Part shown: positions 33,260-45,534 of the stretch, one piece after another
How positions within the stretch are numbered: position 1 is the first letter of the stretch
How the letters are laid out: every line of letters begins with the position of its first letter
Assembly: GCF_032854445.1 (NCBI RefSeq)
Contig: NC_088301.1
Location: 44,811,187-44,875,186 of the forward strand
DNA from: Liolophura sinensis
Lineage: Eukaryota > Mollusca > Polyplacophora > Chitonida > Chitonidae
Direction of reading: 5' to 3'
Length of the DNA stretch: 64,000 bases
Program-made: the position numbers and the translations under genes
The notes under the pieces: generated by a model
What the model was told of the DNA's origin: nothing
The model's input: only the letters and a program-made list of their open reading frames with translations
Database searches by the model: none

Positions 33260-34590
33260 CGCAACCCTGGTATTAAGTTACAGCCTAGTGCAAACGACCA
33301 ACACCTTGAACGCTTGGCTTAGATCCAGAGATGAACTTTCTTGACCAGAACAACACTGGACCAGTGCCACGACCTTCGTTAGTGCGTATCAAATTTGAGG
33401 AACTGGGTATTCCCCTTCATTTTCCTGCACGTCATATACCTACGTGTGGCTTGTATCATACATGCTGATTTGTTAAATGGTTGAACAACAGCTTACTGCA
33501 TCGTATGCAAACTTAATGTGACAGTGACATCATGGAAACTTCACCTGTAATTTCATAAAATCAGGTGTTACCAAATTTCGTGTCCATTTTCAGAACATGC
33601 TCAATATACGTATATGTATTACATATACACATATGTTATACGCATATATTCAAGTTAGCTAGACCCGTATTTACAGTTAATATACATATTTTTGGCAAGT
33701 AAAATGAGTAAAGTAAATTAGTAAGCAATTACTAGTGAAAAAGATGTATCATGATTCTGTAATTAATTGCGGGCATAAATGCTGTCCGTGTAAGTATCTT
33801 TAAATGCTAATAAAAATTGGTCTTATATGCAGTATATGTGTTTCTATTACTCTCGCATCTTGACAAGGCTTTGATAAGGAACTACATGCATATTAAGATG
33901 AGTTATATTCATTAGTCCGCAGCCCTTGGTCGAGGGCTACGGATTTGCACCTCGTCTGTCTCAAACAGTTCTGTGGCCTTTTTTTCGTTAAAGTCAACCG
34001 TGTTCAATTGGAAATTGAAACACGGTTTTGCCATATCGAGTTTAGTTTGTTTCGTGTTTAATGCATTTTATACAACATTATGGCGTTTTATTTTTTTGTT
34101 TGTTATTTGTCCTCATATAACTCATGATACGTTTGACTACACGAAAAAGTAAATAAATGTCCACAACTGATTTGAAGTCACTTTATTAAATGAAAGTTGT
34201 AACATCTTTAGTCAAGTGCACAATACCTGCTCCTTCCAGGGGCTATAACTATCATGGCGGTACATGTTAAAAACATATGTTGCCATTTTACTTACTTTCA
34301 ACTTAACCTACGATCGCTTCGTGCAAAAGGCCCCCGGTATTTACGGATGTAGAAGTTCTTCTGTCTGCCAAGTTAGTGTATTGGCGAAACACGACTATTT
34401 CCAGAGAGTTGAAAACACATTTTAAATTCCTGAGTACAGCAACAATAAACAAATTGTTAATCTATAAATGACTTACATTCACGCAGCGTAAACCAAATGT
34501 AAATGCTTATTTGACCAGACTTTGTGAAAAACCTATGAGCCAGCTCCCAAAAGTGCTTTTAGTACATTTGGTTTTCTAAAAATAACATAC
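33260..34590. other. Non-coding, one hairpin
   Basis: The imperfect hairpin AACCGTGTTCAATT-GGA-AATTGAAACACGGTT spans 33996-34027 (one bulged A). No gene or repeat family recognised. Confidence 0.45.
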
Positions 34591-34759
34591 CATGATGTCA
34601 TATCCAAAAGAGAAGGTGTAAGTCGGATTGGTTTCAGCACGAGACCGTTGCCGAGCGAAGCCCTTTGACAGAGCCAAGTCAGATGAATGGAAGCCAAAGA
34701 GAATGTGAGCATTCGTCCATATATTCGCCCTCGCTAACAACTGTACATTTTGAAACCCG
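34591..34759 (-). CDS. Candidate internal exon, 56 codons, good splice sites
   Basis: An acceptor with a pyrimidine-rich tract (AAATTTCTTGTCAG, ending at 34760) and donor (ATCATG/GTATGT, intron from 34590) enclose 169 nt: one nucleotide plus 56 open codons. The translation is protein-like with alternating hydrophobic and polar residues (LLARANIWTNAHILFGFH, then a basic patch ARQRSR and TYTFSFGYDI). Composition suggests a folded beta-rich segment; the family was not recognised. Confidence 0.5.
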
Positions 34760-34764
34760 CTGAC

Positions 34765-36230
34765 AAGAAATTTAGGTTGTATATAAAATGGTATAACTTG
34801 TTGTTTAGTATTGTTTGTTTCCTGTTTACTTCTCACCTCGTATCTTGATATTTTCTACCGAGAGTTAGTAGCATAGGGTTAAGGAACTGCGGTGGTGACG
34901 TCATCCTGAGACGCTCTAACTTAGCATAACATTTACACCTCGACATACACCTGCATTTTAAGCCAAAAAAATCATATCTTTATAGACACAAGCATATCAG
35001 TTGCAAATTCCAGTTGACTTACTAATGAGTGTCTAGAACATTCTGAACTCAAAGCGTCTTGGTTTAGTATTTTTGGGCCAAGTGTGGCAAATCATAGGGT
35101 GCAATTATACGTATAGGTTTGTCATTTCGGATGAGAGCTACCTGACACTTCCTTGTGCAGTGATATTTGAACTGATAATTTAGCGTCGTGTGAGTGAACA
35201 TTGATCATTGTAAACTTGAATATGCTTTCATTTTCTAAAGAAAAAACGCTACGCTAAATAATAACAATAATTGAGAATCGTTCAGTGCTAATAAACCGTG
35301 ACTTGCTAAATTCTTTGTATGTAACAATTATAGGATAATAAAAGACGTAGAGTATAGAGTGTAAAACCAGAGCAGTGATGACAGTGATAGTTGACAAATA
35401 GTCCCACATAACCGGTGAAATTCGGCCTCTCGTCAGTTTACCTCAGTTAGGGTTGTATTGTAACTGTTTATGTAAATGAATACATTGTAACAAATTACAC
35501 GCACTCCTACCGCCATGACATAAGCTGAATTAGGTTAAAATCAGGGACGAGGCACACACGTTGGCGTTAACAGGCACATGCATAATAATACCATAACACA
35601 GGGGCGACAGAATCCGGAAGTGGTTGTGGCTTAGCGGGCTCCAACCCCCGACAGTTTTTTTTTTTTTTGGGGGGGGGGGGGTACCATTTTGCTTATTCAG
35701 ACCCCTAAACCTCTCGCCTAGTTTGATTGTACCACACTTTGGAATTGATTGCTCTGCTCGTGAAACCAGATCAGGCTTTAGTATGATATGCTTTGTTTAG
35801 AAATCACATACCATGCTTACTTTATGAACAAAAAACACAGTTTCTGTTGTTTTTTTTGTTTCTGTTTTTTTTTTTTTGTTTTCTTTTTCTTTTTTGTTTC
35901 AGAAAATACTTTGTCGAACAAAGTTTACGTATATAGTGCTTTCAGTAAGTTCTTTAAGTTAACAAGGAAAAGTACATCCTCTCGCCTTTCACCAACCTGC
36001 GCATAGTTGAAACCATGGTTGTTCATCGTCAAGACATCGCGCCTTCAAGACACTGTATTAATGTTGAACCTGGAAATTCTCGGACTATATGATTATGAAA
36101 TTTCATTTGGATGTTACATATAGGATATTCCCCTAACATCATTGACAACTCTGGACAGCTTCTCAGTTAAATGTTACCAGCCTTATTTACTAGTAATATA
36201 GTATTTCTCAGAGGTCCCTTTGGGAACTGG
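34765..36230. other. Spacer holding an R2 copy and homopolymer runs
   Basis: R2 (+) lies at about 35363-35545 (AACCAGAGCAGTGATGACAG, then CATAACCGGTGAAATTCGG). T and G homopolymers abut at 35657-35681, and a T-rich tract lies at 35846-35897. No gene. Confidence 0.6.
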
Positions 36231-36234
36231 TGGT

Positions 36235-36315
36235 TTACATTGTTCTGAAAATGGCTTGACGATTATCAACCTGGAACGCCCTTTTACAGTTTACGAGTGG
36301 TATACGAATGTCGGA
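36235..36315 (+). repeat. Interspersed repeat R1, terminal fragment
   Basis: CTTGACGATTATCAACCTGG then GAGTGGTATACGAATGTCGG, close to the 61.4-kb copy, which reads CTTGCGATTATCGACTTGG. A second fragment lies at 36820-36905 (CGTCCGTATTGGCTGACGG). Confidence 0.7.
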
Positions 36316-36586
36316 CTTATGTCTGGATCCTTTGGAAAAGTCAACATTTACATTGCTGTTGGATATTGAGTTTACACTTATTTGATACACACTTACCCAA
36401 AGCCGCCTTTGGCTGACGTCACTCAAACAGCCTTGTTGACGAATATAAAACATGATTAATGTCACGAGGCTTCTTTTCAATCCCAGAAAACCATTCTAGG
36501 AAGTTAACTGTTGTTGGGTGATTGTTTAACGACCTCAAGTACTATACACAGCAGAACATTCTCAGTGATTCTTTCATTAAAGACCT

Positions 36587-36781
36587 TTAAATACAATCCA
36601 CCGACATAGAGGCGTAGGCACATGTTATGTATTGTTTCGTGTTAACTTGTTCAATGACTAAGGTTTTTAGCGACAGTTTCAACATTATTTCAACCACCTC
36701 ACGCCAATATGTTTCCTTGTGGCCTGCTGATGTGAATGCCCACATGCTGTAACAACATGTTAATAACAGTACACATGTCAT
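36587..36781 (-). CDS. Possible small secreted protein, 64 residues
   Basis: ATG 36781-36779 opens a complete 64-codon frame ending TAA. The first 18-19 residues (MTCVLLLTCCYSMWAFTSA) look like a signal peptide with a small-residue cleavage site. The remainder begins GHKETYWREVVEIMLKL and ends with two cysteines. No introns are needed. It lies between two R1 fragments, and no promoter or polyadenylation signal was identified. A chance ORF cannot be excluded. Confidence 0.28.
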   Translation of the reverse strand: MTCVLLLTCCYSMWAFTSAGHKETYWREVVEIMLKLSLKTLVIEQVNTKQYITCAYASMSVDCI

Positions 36782-37332
36782 GTAGCTGCACGCTCTCACA
36801 TTGTACTGGAAAACGAAAGCGTCGATTTGGGAATTGGTCCTAATTGGGACTGGGACGTCCGTATTGGCTGACGGCTGCTATACGAATGTCTCTTTGGAGG
36901 CCTAGATACAGACCAGAGAAGTACTAAAAGCCTATCATCACACTTCTAAATATCAAACCAGGGAAACCTTCTGAATGATCATCAGACGATTCTATAAAGC
37001 CATTTTTCCTTAAATCAAAATTTAAAACATCAATAAAATACACAGTTTATAGCCTTGGCTTGTTACCAAAAACACGTTAGTTTCACAATTTGAATTCTTA
37101 TGGTCCAAATATATATATACAGATAGTTTACATTAAAATTGGCTTTGTGTAATGGGCTCCAGGACCGTTCTCTCAACTCAATAACCGTGTTTATTAGAAA
37201 TGTCTTAAATATGTTCCTGTAAAGTCGTCAATAAACCCTTGGGATTTTGCGTTTTGGTTTTATAACTGTAGAAAATATAAGGAGGCGCGAGGCTCTTAGA
37301 ATCGTTGACACTAGAGATACACCTGTATATAT

Positions 37333-37640
37333 ATGTATGCTTGGGGGTTTAATGTCGTATTTAACAATTTTCAGTCATACGAAGACGAAGAGTCGTTACG
37401 TGTGTGTACATGTACTGTGTCTTCTTGTGTCCATACTGCGAGTCCATACCGCCAAGGTGCTGCTGCCACTGAAGTATCTTTCCGAAGATACCAGACATGA
37501 CACCCTATCCTAACACCGGGCCAACCAGTCATGTCTCAGTGGTAAGCGCCGAGCGAGTCAACAGCGAGTACCATTTTTAAAAGAATGAATAGTATGACCC
37601 GACCCAGGTTTTGATCCTAGAGATGTGTGGTATTAGGAAA
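37333..37640. repeat. SINE-B copy, diverged
   Basis: Starts GCTTGGGGGTTTAATGTCG, then ACAATTTTCAGTCATACGAA, ACTGAAGTATCTTTCCGAAG and CACCGGGCCAACCAGTCATG. It ends with a tRNA-related GACCCAGGTTTTGATCCT (B-box-like on the opposite strand). Confidence 0.75.
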
Positions 37641-37644
37641 AAGT

Positions 37645-38318
37645 GTATAAATCCAAGCACAGCAATCATTGTTTGCCTTAATCATATTTTGCTACAGATG
37701 TGTGGTATTATAGGAGGAACAACTTAAGGCACGAAGTGATTCTTTTGTTAATGCATAATATCTATATTTATTCAACTACTAGGAGGTGGTTTCACTTTTA
37801 ATCAATACTCAGTCATTGAATCAATTAACCAATCCATTCATTGATGAGTTAACTACACAGCCAATCCATGAATCAAAAATCAAACCAAAGCAAACAATGC
37901 AGTCTCAGTCGATCATATATAGGGTTTTTATTTACCCATCCACTTTGTACAAGCAAGGCAATAACTTGCTACATAGAGTAGCAATATCTATAATATTATC
38001 AAACACAGGTGTTTTCACAAATCTATCTGCCGTAACCCATTAACGTGAACATAGTAATAATGTGATATCCTAACTCTATGAAAAATGGATTTATTACGTT
38101 GAGTGAAAATGGTGTCTTATACGTTATTTATTTCGTCATAAATACGTTAAAATCATTGGTTATACTTCTGCATTGATATAGGTTGTTAACATGTAATGTC
38201 TTTCTTTCCTTTGGAGTCTAGATGATGGTGAACACAGTCACTATGCTCAGCTCCTTCGAAAAATGCCCTCTTGGTTCTTCTGATAACATGGGAAGGAACA
38301 CTGCTTAAAGGAACTTCA
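37645..38318. other. Non-coding, nothing supported
   Basis: Short duplicated phrase (AGATGTGTGGTATTA) at 37621-37635 and 37697-37711; otherwise A+T-rich. Confidence 0.35.
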
Positions 38319-38319
<1 letters not shown>

Positions 38320-38407
<88 letters not shown>

Positions 38408-38432
38408 GTATTCAGTATTCAGTATTCAGTAT
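38320..38432. repeat. (TA)n microsatellite followed by ATTCAGT heptamers
   Basis: About 42 uninterrupted TA units (38320-38404) run into four or more ATTCAGT units. The tract is open in a frame giving Ile-Tyr repeats, which is not a gene. Confidence 0.95.
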
Positions 38433-38434
38433 TG

Positions 38435-39545
38435 TTATATACTGTATTCAGCATTGTTACATATATACATATATATTTATACACACATAGGTAAATTCGA
38501 TAACTGACATCAACCTGGTATAATTGGGAATAAAGTTCAGCTGCCGGCAAACCTTTTATATCAGATTTTAAGATATGAGATTTTTAAAATCCCCTGAGAA
38601 AAAATGCAGAGTTACTGATAGATGGAAATCTTGAATGGCTAAAAATAAATGGAAAGAGATGAAAATGGAACGATGGAGGTTATTGTATACTTTTATTGTT
38701 ATTGTTATTGTATCATTTTAATATGGATTGAATGACATCTGCAAAATTTGCTAAACACTTCTGTAAGTTTCTACCAATTGCTGTTACATTATACTTATAT
38801 CACCAAATTAAACGTTTATGTTGTATGTATTAGGCTGCCCTCATGAGTCGATCCTTCAAATTCGACTAGCTGAGAGGAGATAAGACATGCTTTATTTCAG
38901 GCGCTTATAACATCCGATGAATCGCATCGCCTGAACACGACTTACAAAAAAGACTTCCTATATTCAATTTTCTTGTTGAATCCGACGAGTCTATACAACA
39001 CATGACATTTCATTAACGCGGCTTTACAAGTTTAATTTATTGGTGTGTCGGTTGTCAGAAAACGGTGAAATTGTGTTTAAATTCGCTCAAGACAAGAAAT
39101 TATATTACCTACACGACCCCTGGGCCCAGATTTTGTGGACTGTGAATGACAACTCTCCTCCACTCCCTTTCATAATTCCTGCCGACGCCCATAATACTTT
39201 ATTCAGAAATTAATCATGCACGCATACTACGGGATGGAATACCTGTGGTTGTTAAGACTCTGACAAATCTTTCAGTTGCCACTGTGGACAAGGTTTGAGT
39301 CAGTGAAGCGCTCAAAAAACTATTTAAAATGGCGCATACTGCCACCATAACGATTTAAGGATAACGAGAAAGGTGCAACTAAAAACGTGACCTTTCCTAA
39401 AATCGGAATGTTAATCTGTGTGTACCATACTGTGACGTGGGACATGAAGTACACGTATTACTAGCTCTAAGTATAACAACATGATGATGAAATTGAGATT
39501 TTCTTCGTCTAAGTTGGAATGAATACACTAAGGCGTTTTGTGTTT
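38435..39545. other. Non-coding, nothing supported
   Basis: A+T-rich with a short TTATTGTTATTGTTATTG run near 38692-38711. Confidence 0.35.
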
Positions 39546-39549
39546 GTCG

Positions 39550-39960
39550 TATGCGGTTAATTCCTCATACATAGCGAAACATTGGTTGCATTTACGACTT
39601 TCACCTCACGCAAATGCAATCAACGTTCCGAAAGGGATGAGAGGCTTTACTTCGTTCATCCACCTCAGTTCTTGAATATCGTCAGCTGTCAACGGATCAT
39701 TGCAAACAGTTACAAACCGGGAATTCTGATCACAGGCACATGCAAAGCCAGATACATAAATGAATTTAAGACATACGGACACTGCGAACTGTTAATAAAG
39801 GAGCTATTAATAAATAGAAATAGATTCTTGAAGGCTGGTTCATTTGATATGCCGATATTGTTGCAAAAACCTCTACAAAGATCACGCTTCGTGTGCATTT
39901 ACAAAATCATATCCATTGTAGATGCGCCCGAAACGTAGTGTTTGCGAGATTTTTTTAAGA
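39550..39960 (+). repeat. Interspersed repeat R3, longest copy
   Basis: From CATACATAGCGAAACATTGG to CGTAGTGTTTGCGAGATTTT it shares both ends with R3 pieces at 30.1-31.5 kb. It carries an open frame of about 118 codons that is not conserved in the other copies, so it is not called as a gene. Confidence 0.55.
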
Positions 39961-39964
39961 CGAC

Positions 39965-40910
39965 ACATACGTAATTGTTGAGAAAGCCTGGAAAAAATGT
40001 TGTAAATGATTCACTAACACTAACCCAACTCTTCTTTTACCTTTTACAATTAATTTATATACATATTGCTTCCATTTTACTGAAAGTCAAATTCGAACCT
40101 TGTACAAAACAGATAAATAAATAAATGGAAAATGTTCATATTTCCAAAATCCCGAAACCTTGAGCACGTCTTAAGATTTGCATATTTAAAGCTCTGTTTT
40201 CTTCTTGAAAGTTATTCCAAATAGTGACCATTTCTTTTCATTTCGCCATATAACCAATTTTTATCGATTTCTTTCAAGTTATTGTTTGAAATTCACACAG
40301 TTAAATTCAAATAGGCTTGAAAAACTGTTAATAATACAATTCTAAATAATAATAATAATAATATTAGTAATAATCATGGTATGAACAATAATAAATATTA
40401 CTCAGCTAAGCAGCAGAATCTTAAGGAACATGTGTACTTGGTACTTCTTGATCTGATCTGAGAATCTGTCAAAAGAAATTATTATTCCTTTAACTTCTTT
40501 AATGACGTCATTATCTATATAATTTACTAACTTGTTATGTTGAAAACGCTGACAACCGAAAATTAATAAATGGGTGTAAAAATCTGATTAGACCACGACT
40601 TATTGAACAAACAGCTTACTGCATTGAAATTTTTAAGAAACATTCAAATACCTGTGGGTCACACTCAATTCAAATATTCAACATCATCAAATCATAATAA
40701 AACTACTCCCTGATCATGTACATCATGCAACTGAGAAATGAAGTGAAGATTGCCTTTGGAGTTTAAATTACATTCTTTTGAAATTTGATTGCTGTGCTTC
40801 ATTATATCGGGGTTTGATATAATAAAAACTTATGCAGGATAAAATGGCTTGATATATAATAATATTAAAACATATATATAGCGATTCATGTATATCTCTA
40901 TTTAATAAAA
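39965..40910. other. Non-coding, AAT microsatellite
   Basis: A run of AAT units lies at about 40343-40366. Otherwise nothing. Confidence 0.4.
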
Positions 40911-40915
40911 CTTAC

Positions 40916-41098
40916 CTATCAACCACTCACTTTGGTCATCTGTGTCGTAACAGCTCGTCTGTAAACAGCCATCAGGTAGGCCGCTATATAAATACACGTT
41001 TAATATAGTGCTGACGTCTTCACAGATACCTTTCACTGCGTGCCCATGTGACCTTGTTCAGAAATCTGTCAGTAGAACGTTCGCTTGGCCTGACGTCA
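40916..41098 (-). promoter_or_regulatory. Putative minus-strand promoter with first exon
   Basis: Reading leftwards: a CRE-like TGACGTCA (41098-41091), a TATA-type element (TATTTATATA, 40994-40985), a start region expected near 40960, then a consensus donor TTGATAG/GTAAGT (intron from 40915). Alternatively the stretch is coding: one frame is open from 41052 to the donor and reads protein-like (GICEDVSTILNVY, then DGCLQTSCYDTDDQSEW). The two readings exclude each other; both need a leftward transcript. Confidence 0.3.
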
Positions 41099-41099
41099 A

Positions 41100-44000
41100 G
41101 CTTTTAAGGTTCAGCTAATCACTGACCTAGCCCTTTGAAAAATGTGATACGGATTGCGACATTAAATCCTGTTGGAAAAATTATTTGTTTTCATTATGTA
41201 TATATGTGTAAATAAGAAAGTGGAAATAAAAAAATCTGTGTTGAATGATTACGTTTACAAGTTTCATTGTATCATGGCACGGCTTTTTATTTGACATAAT
41301 TTACGAAAAGCTATCTATGCATGAGTGGTACAATAGTGGACAGTAGTCCTGGTAACAAAGTATTAAGTATCCTTCTGTTTAAATATATGTATACATATCG
41401 AAAAATCATGTGATTGCATAGACTTTGCTTACAGGTTACAGTTCTCCTTTGCGAGAACCTTATATGTATCCCAGATTTGAAATAAAATAAAAACATAACT
41501 GGAATGTGTTTCAGGTTAATTTGAAAGTTAATGGAAACAGGTGATAGAATCTACATAATACCATCACATTTTAAGAAACAAGTTGCACAGTAATGTTTCG
41601 TAGACATACCTGATTTTCTCGGCTTAAATCCTGACGAATATTTGGAAGAAATATTTTACCTGCGTGATCACTCTCTGACTGAAGTGAAACGCAGGTGTAG
41701 ATATCTGATAGGGGTGTACTTTGGTTTTGAGCAAGCTTGTATCAGTACAAAAATTGCGCAGGAGTGTTTAATGCAATAATGCTTTCATCATTCTAAAAAT
41801 ATTAACCAATCATTTAAGTTTTGATGCGGCCATTTTTACAGGTTAGGATAGGGCCACGGCTCGGATGTCGGCATCGACTGTCTTCCTGTCATAATGTTTA
41901 ACACTGTGCATCGTGATTATTGTGAGCTGGTGGCTGTTTGCCATATATACTCCCAATACCACACCCCTATCCGAACACCACAGTAATCAGGAGAAGCTTT
42001 CTGAAAATTTATGTATGTGAATAAATCCTATAGATAACAGCCTGATGTTAATTTAGGAAAACTTACTTTGCAAAATGAAAGAGAGAAGAAGTGAAGTAAA
42101 TTGAATTAAATCACCGAGTAAATATAAATGATGAAGCAGAAGTTAACTTTATTTTTGCTGTTTGTTAATCAGTTTTTTTGGTCCTTGAGACCATATCTGT
42201 AAAGATATAACAATTATATTCTGGAAGTAAAAATGGTTTTAAATCACTATGAGTAGGAGGCACTGGTACTGGTACAAAACAGAAAAATACTCTGGCTTCA
42301 TAGAGAAAAAAACATCATAACAGTAAAACTGGCATTTCCGATGGAGGTAAATATCTATTCGCTCACTTCTTTGAAACGAAAATATATCTTAGTGTCCGAC
42401 AATGAACGAAAAGTGTATCGTTCTAACATGCTTTAGGTATATTTTCACACCTCAAGCAGGTAAAACTACACAGTAAAGTCATGGTTTCGTTAGTCCGCCC
42501 TTTTCAGCTTCGCTACGGGCTTAAGGTGAAGACGTTCTCCCAAAGACTAAAAGAAATGCGTGACATCATCAATACAGATCCCAGACAGAGCCGTGTGCTT
42601 CCTCTTTCTATGTTTAGAAACAATGCCCAATGTTTAGGTCGATGTGTGAAAGGCCCACGTCAGCCAATAAAAGCTGTTTATACATCAAAGGTTTTAAGGT
42701 TTACAGGCACGTGACTGCTGGGTGAATCAGCACTACTCCGTACAGTATTAAACATCGAGATGTGACTCTCCTCTTTATGTTTTATGACAGGAACTAATTG
42801 TTGGTAATGTGGCCAGTCGGTAAATGTGACGAATAGTATTGTCAAAAAGCACTGAAGCCAAGAAAAAAAAGAAGTGGACTAGATATATTCACAAGACTTC
42901 TTTGAAGGTTCGAAAAAGCGGTAACCTCATCTATCCATTTAGCTACGTGTAGGCTTCAGGCTTCCAATATGAACAGCAATTTTTGCCAGTGTTAAACATA
43001 GTCACTTATACCTATTCCTAAATATACTCGGCTTTTGAAGCCCAAAGGTGATTTTAGTATATTCAACCTTTACCCTTTGATCATTCTAAACCACTCAAGT
43101 GTGTGTTGTGTTCTTCAGTATTGTTATTTGATATAACATAGCCTAGGATGAGAATTGCTCTTTAGTTGAACTTTAAAGAGAACATAAAGTCTGCGATTAC
43201 ATATACATAGAAAAAATGATATAGCACACAGTTATCACAGAAAAATATGTAAAAAAATATTATAAAGTTTTGAAAATCCGAGAAGATGATGCTCAGCATT
43301 GGGGAAATGGCACTGACGGAGGGTTCACTGCGAGCTGCCATGTTGTAGAAGCCCTTACGACCTTGGCCAATCACTAGCGCTGAAAGCGTTACGTGATAAT
43401 TCGCTGTCACGTCAAAAAACCTATTAGCTCTCGATTGTTAGTGTGGTTTCTTATAGTGGACAGACAGATATAAAGTGTCTTAAGTGTTAAACTGGTGCTC
43501 TTTCAACCACACATTTATGAGTAGGGAACTGAGAACGACTGCCTGTGTCACAACGCGTACATGTCGGGCAGAATACTGCAGTAACTTGTCAGGGTGAGCT
43601 GGCAAGAAAACCGGCTCGCGAGAGTCATTGCTTGAAGAAAAATATAGTGACTTTGCATTATTTTTGCTTAGCAAAGTCAGATTTATTACGAAAGTGTCTT
43701 TTCAAAATCTGAATGAAAGGGTCTCTCATCAGTAAGAAGCTCCTGCTATGTTCAGTAAATTCCCTGAAGTCGGTACAGTCAGCTAGGCCAAATGCTTACA
43801 CCCGTACAGGACGAGGACGAGCAGGACCACCACGGGACAAACAAAAAGAAATATCGGCCCCTTGAATACCAAATGTGGCTAGGAACTGACGATTGTTTGC
43901 TATTTACTTTGTTGATAAGCGGTGTAGAATTTTAAAAATATTTTTTAGAACATTTCTGGAACTCTACCTTATTAATTAATTCACCTTTAGTGGTTGACTT

Positions 44001-44285
44001 TATGTTCACTTTAACCTGCGTGATGACAAACCCAGTCCTCGGTTCCAAGTATCATCTGATTACAACACCTCAGTAGGTGAAAGATTTTTAATCTTCCTGT
44101 TTTTTATGGTCGGTGTCAATGTTTAAATGTTGAAAAAGTGTTCATACACTTCCATCATCTATATAGTTCTTTCATATAGACAAAGTCACCATTGGATTAT
44201 CGAGTGAATTGAAGTGAATATTTTTTCTTGGAAAAAACAATATGGCAGGGAAAAATTTGATCTTTTTATTCAAAATTGCATTTAT
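41100..44285. other. Non-coding, nothing firm
   Basis: The frame 42481-42714 (+) starts ATGGTTTCG and is moderately protein-like but has no recognised domain or splice partner. No repeat family seen. Confidence 0.35.
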
Positions 44286-44286
44286 T

Positions 44287-44570
44287 CTTGACCATGGCCT
44301 AAGCGCTCCACTTTTATCACGCACTTTATCACTCTCACGACCAAACAGGAATTCTTTCCTGGACCAAACAAAGGTTCTGAGTGTATGTTCATAAAGGATC
44401 TCTAAGGTCATGGCCAAGCAGAGCTTTGAGATCATGTCCAAGACATTCTGAGACCACGTCCAAACAGAGGCTCTGAGAAAAACGGCCAAACAGCATTTGA
44501 ACCAATGGATAAACAGGGTTTCTGAGACCATTACAAACGGTTTTTGAGACTACAGGGCTAAACAGGTTTG
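44287..44570. repeat. Minisatellite, about 25-bp unit
   Basis: About ten degenerate units around GAGACCATGTCCAAACAGAG (plus GCTCT), clearest from 44395 to 44550. The 119-codon minus frame covering it is a by-product. Confidence 0.75.
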
Positions 44571-44776
44571 ATAACGAACATATTTATACATATTTATATT
44601 TATTGTATTGGGGCGTTTGCTATAGTCATTTAGATAATTATGAAGCAGTCTGTTATTCATATCTGGATAGTTCCATAAGTGCAATTTTTTTTATTTAGCT
44701 ATTGCATGCTACACTTTATCATGTCACGGTGTAGGTCTGTCATTATTCATTATGAGAATCTAACTTCATACCAAAA

Positions 44777-45125
44777 ACAGACTACGGACCTATTAACCTT
44801 AAAACGTTTAGCCGTAAACAATCCCTATAGTGCCGACGCTCTCAAAGAAATCTAACCACCTTCGCTGCGCGTAAGTGACATTAGATAATCCTGAGGGCAC
44901 ATGCTATTTTGACATACACCTGCATCGGGATGATCAAGGCCTCCTGTTCATGTCGAATTTATAGTTAAAGGGATACTTTCAATTTTGAAATTATCTTTAT
45001 TTGGGTAGTGATGTACCAGAATCCTAAATATGGAGAATGCATACCTCGCATCGTAGTACTTGTTACATCCTACGTAAAATATGACGATTTCATTCTGCGT
45101 GACAAGTTATTAGCTCAAAACCTAT
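44777..45125 (+). pseudogene. Reverse-transcriptase retroelement relic, region after the YxDD box
   Basis: Reads NNPYSADALKEI (stop) PPSL, then FDIHLHRDDQGLLF, RDTFNFEI and YDDFILRDKLLAQNL, in shifting frames. It is colinear with LNNPHITEAVKEIYPPSL, the FNFGTVNYPYL block and CDDFNLRHKMLIQKL in the 60-kb copy. It is more decayed than that copy, with a stop and at least two frameshifts. R2 follows within 25 bp and an R1 piece lies at 45475-45530. Confidence 0.7.
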
Positions 45126-45145
45126 TGCACAGAGAGTAAAAAGAC

Positions 45146-45345
45146 AGTGTGATAGTTGGCAAATGGCCACACGCATTACCAGTAAAATCAGGCTCTTGTC
45201 AATTTACCTATGTTAGGTAACAATGTACACACCCTCTATCAGCATAGCTTTAACAGAATTAGGTAAATGAAAATGCAGTGATGTCGGTAATTTATTAGAG
45301 GTCACTGGTCTAGAATTACTTAAAATGCTGTGTTGCAATCACATT
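45146..45345 (+). repeat. Interspersed repeat R2
   Basis: CAGTGTGATAGTTGGCAAAT at the left, GAGGTCACTGGTCTAGAATT at the right, with a shortened interior. Confidence 0.75.
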
Positions 45346-45534
45346 TAATATACAATCACATTAAAACAATGCATTTTGATAAATATGGACAGAGCCTTCT
45401 GTTCCTCTGGTGAATTGTTTAATACTTGCAACAGCTAGTAGTATAAAATTCTGCTTAGCTTGTGCGTCAACATGGTGCTTCTATGAACAGTCACAATCAA
45501 AGCGCGACTGCAATGTACATGAATTAAACCGGAT

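Noticed and set aside
38271-38507. Plus-strand ORF of alternating Ile-Tyr
   Set aside because: Produced by the (TA)n microsatellite.
39582-39938. 118-codon plus-strand ORF
   Set aside because: It lies inside repeat R3, and the other copies do not preserve the frame. Left as a repeat and a low-interest finding.
44172-44531. 119-codon minus-strand ORF
   Set aside because: Mostly translates the 25-bp minisatellite.
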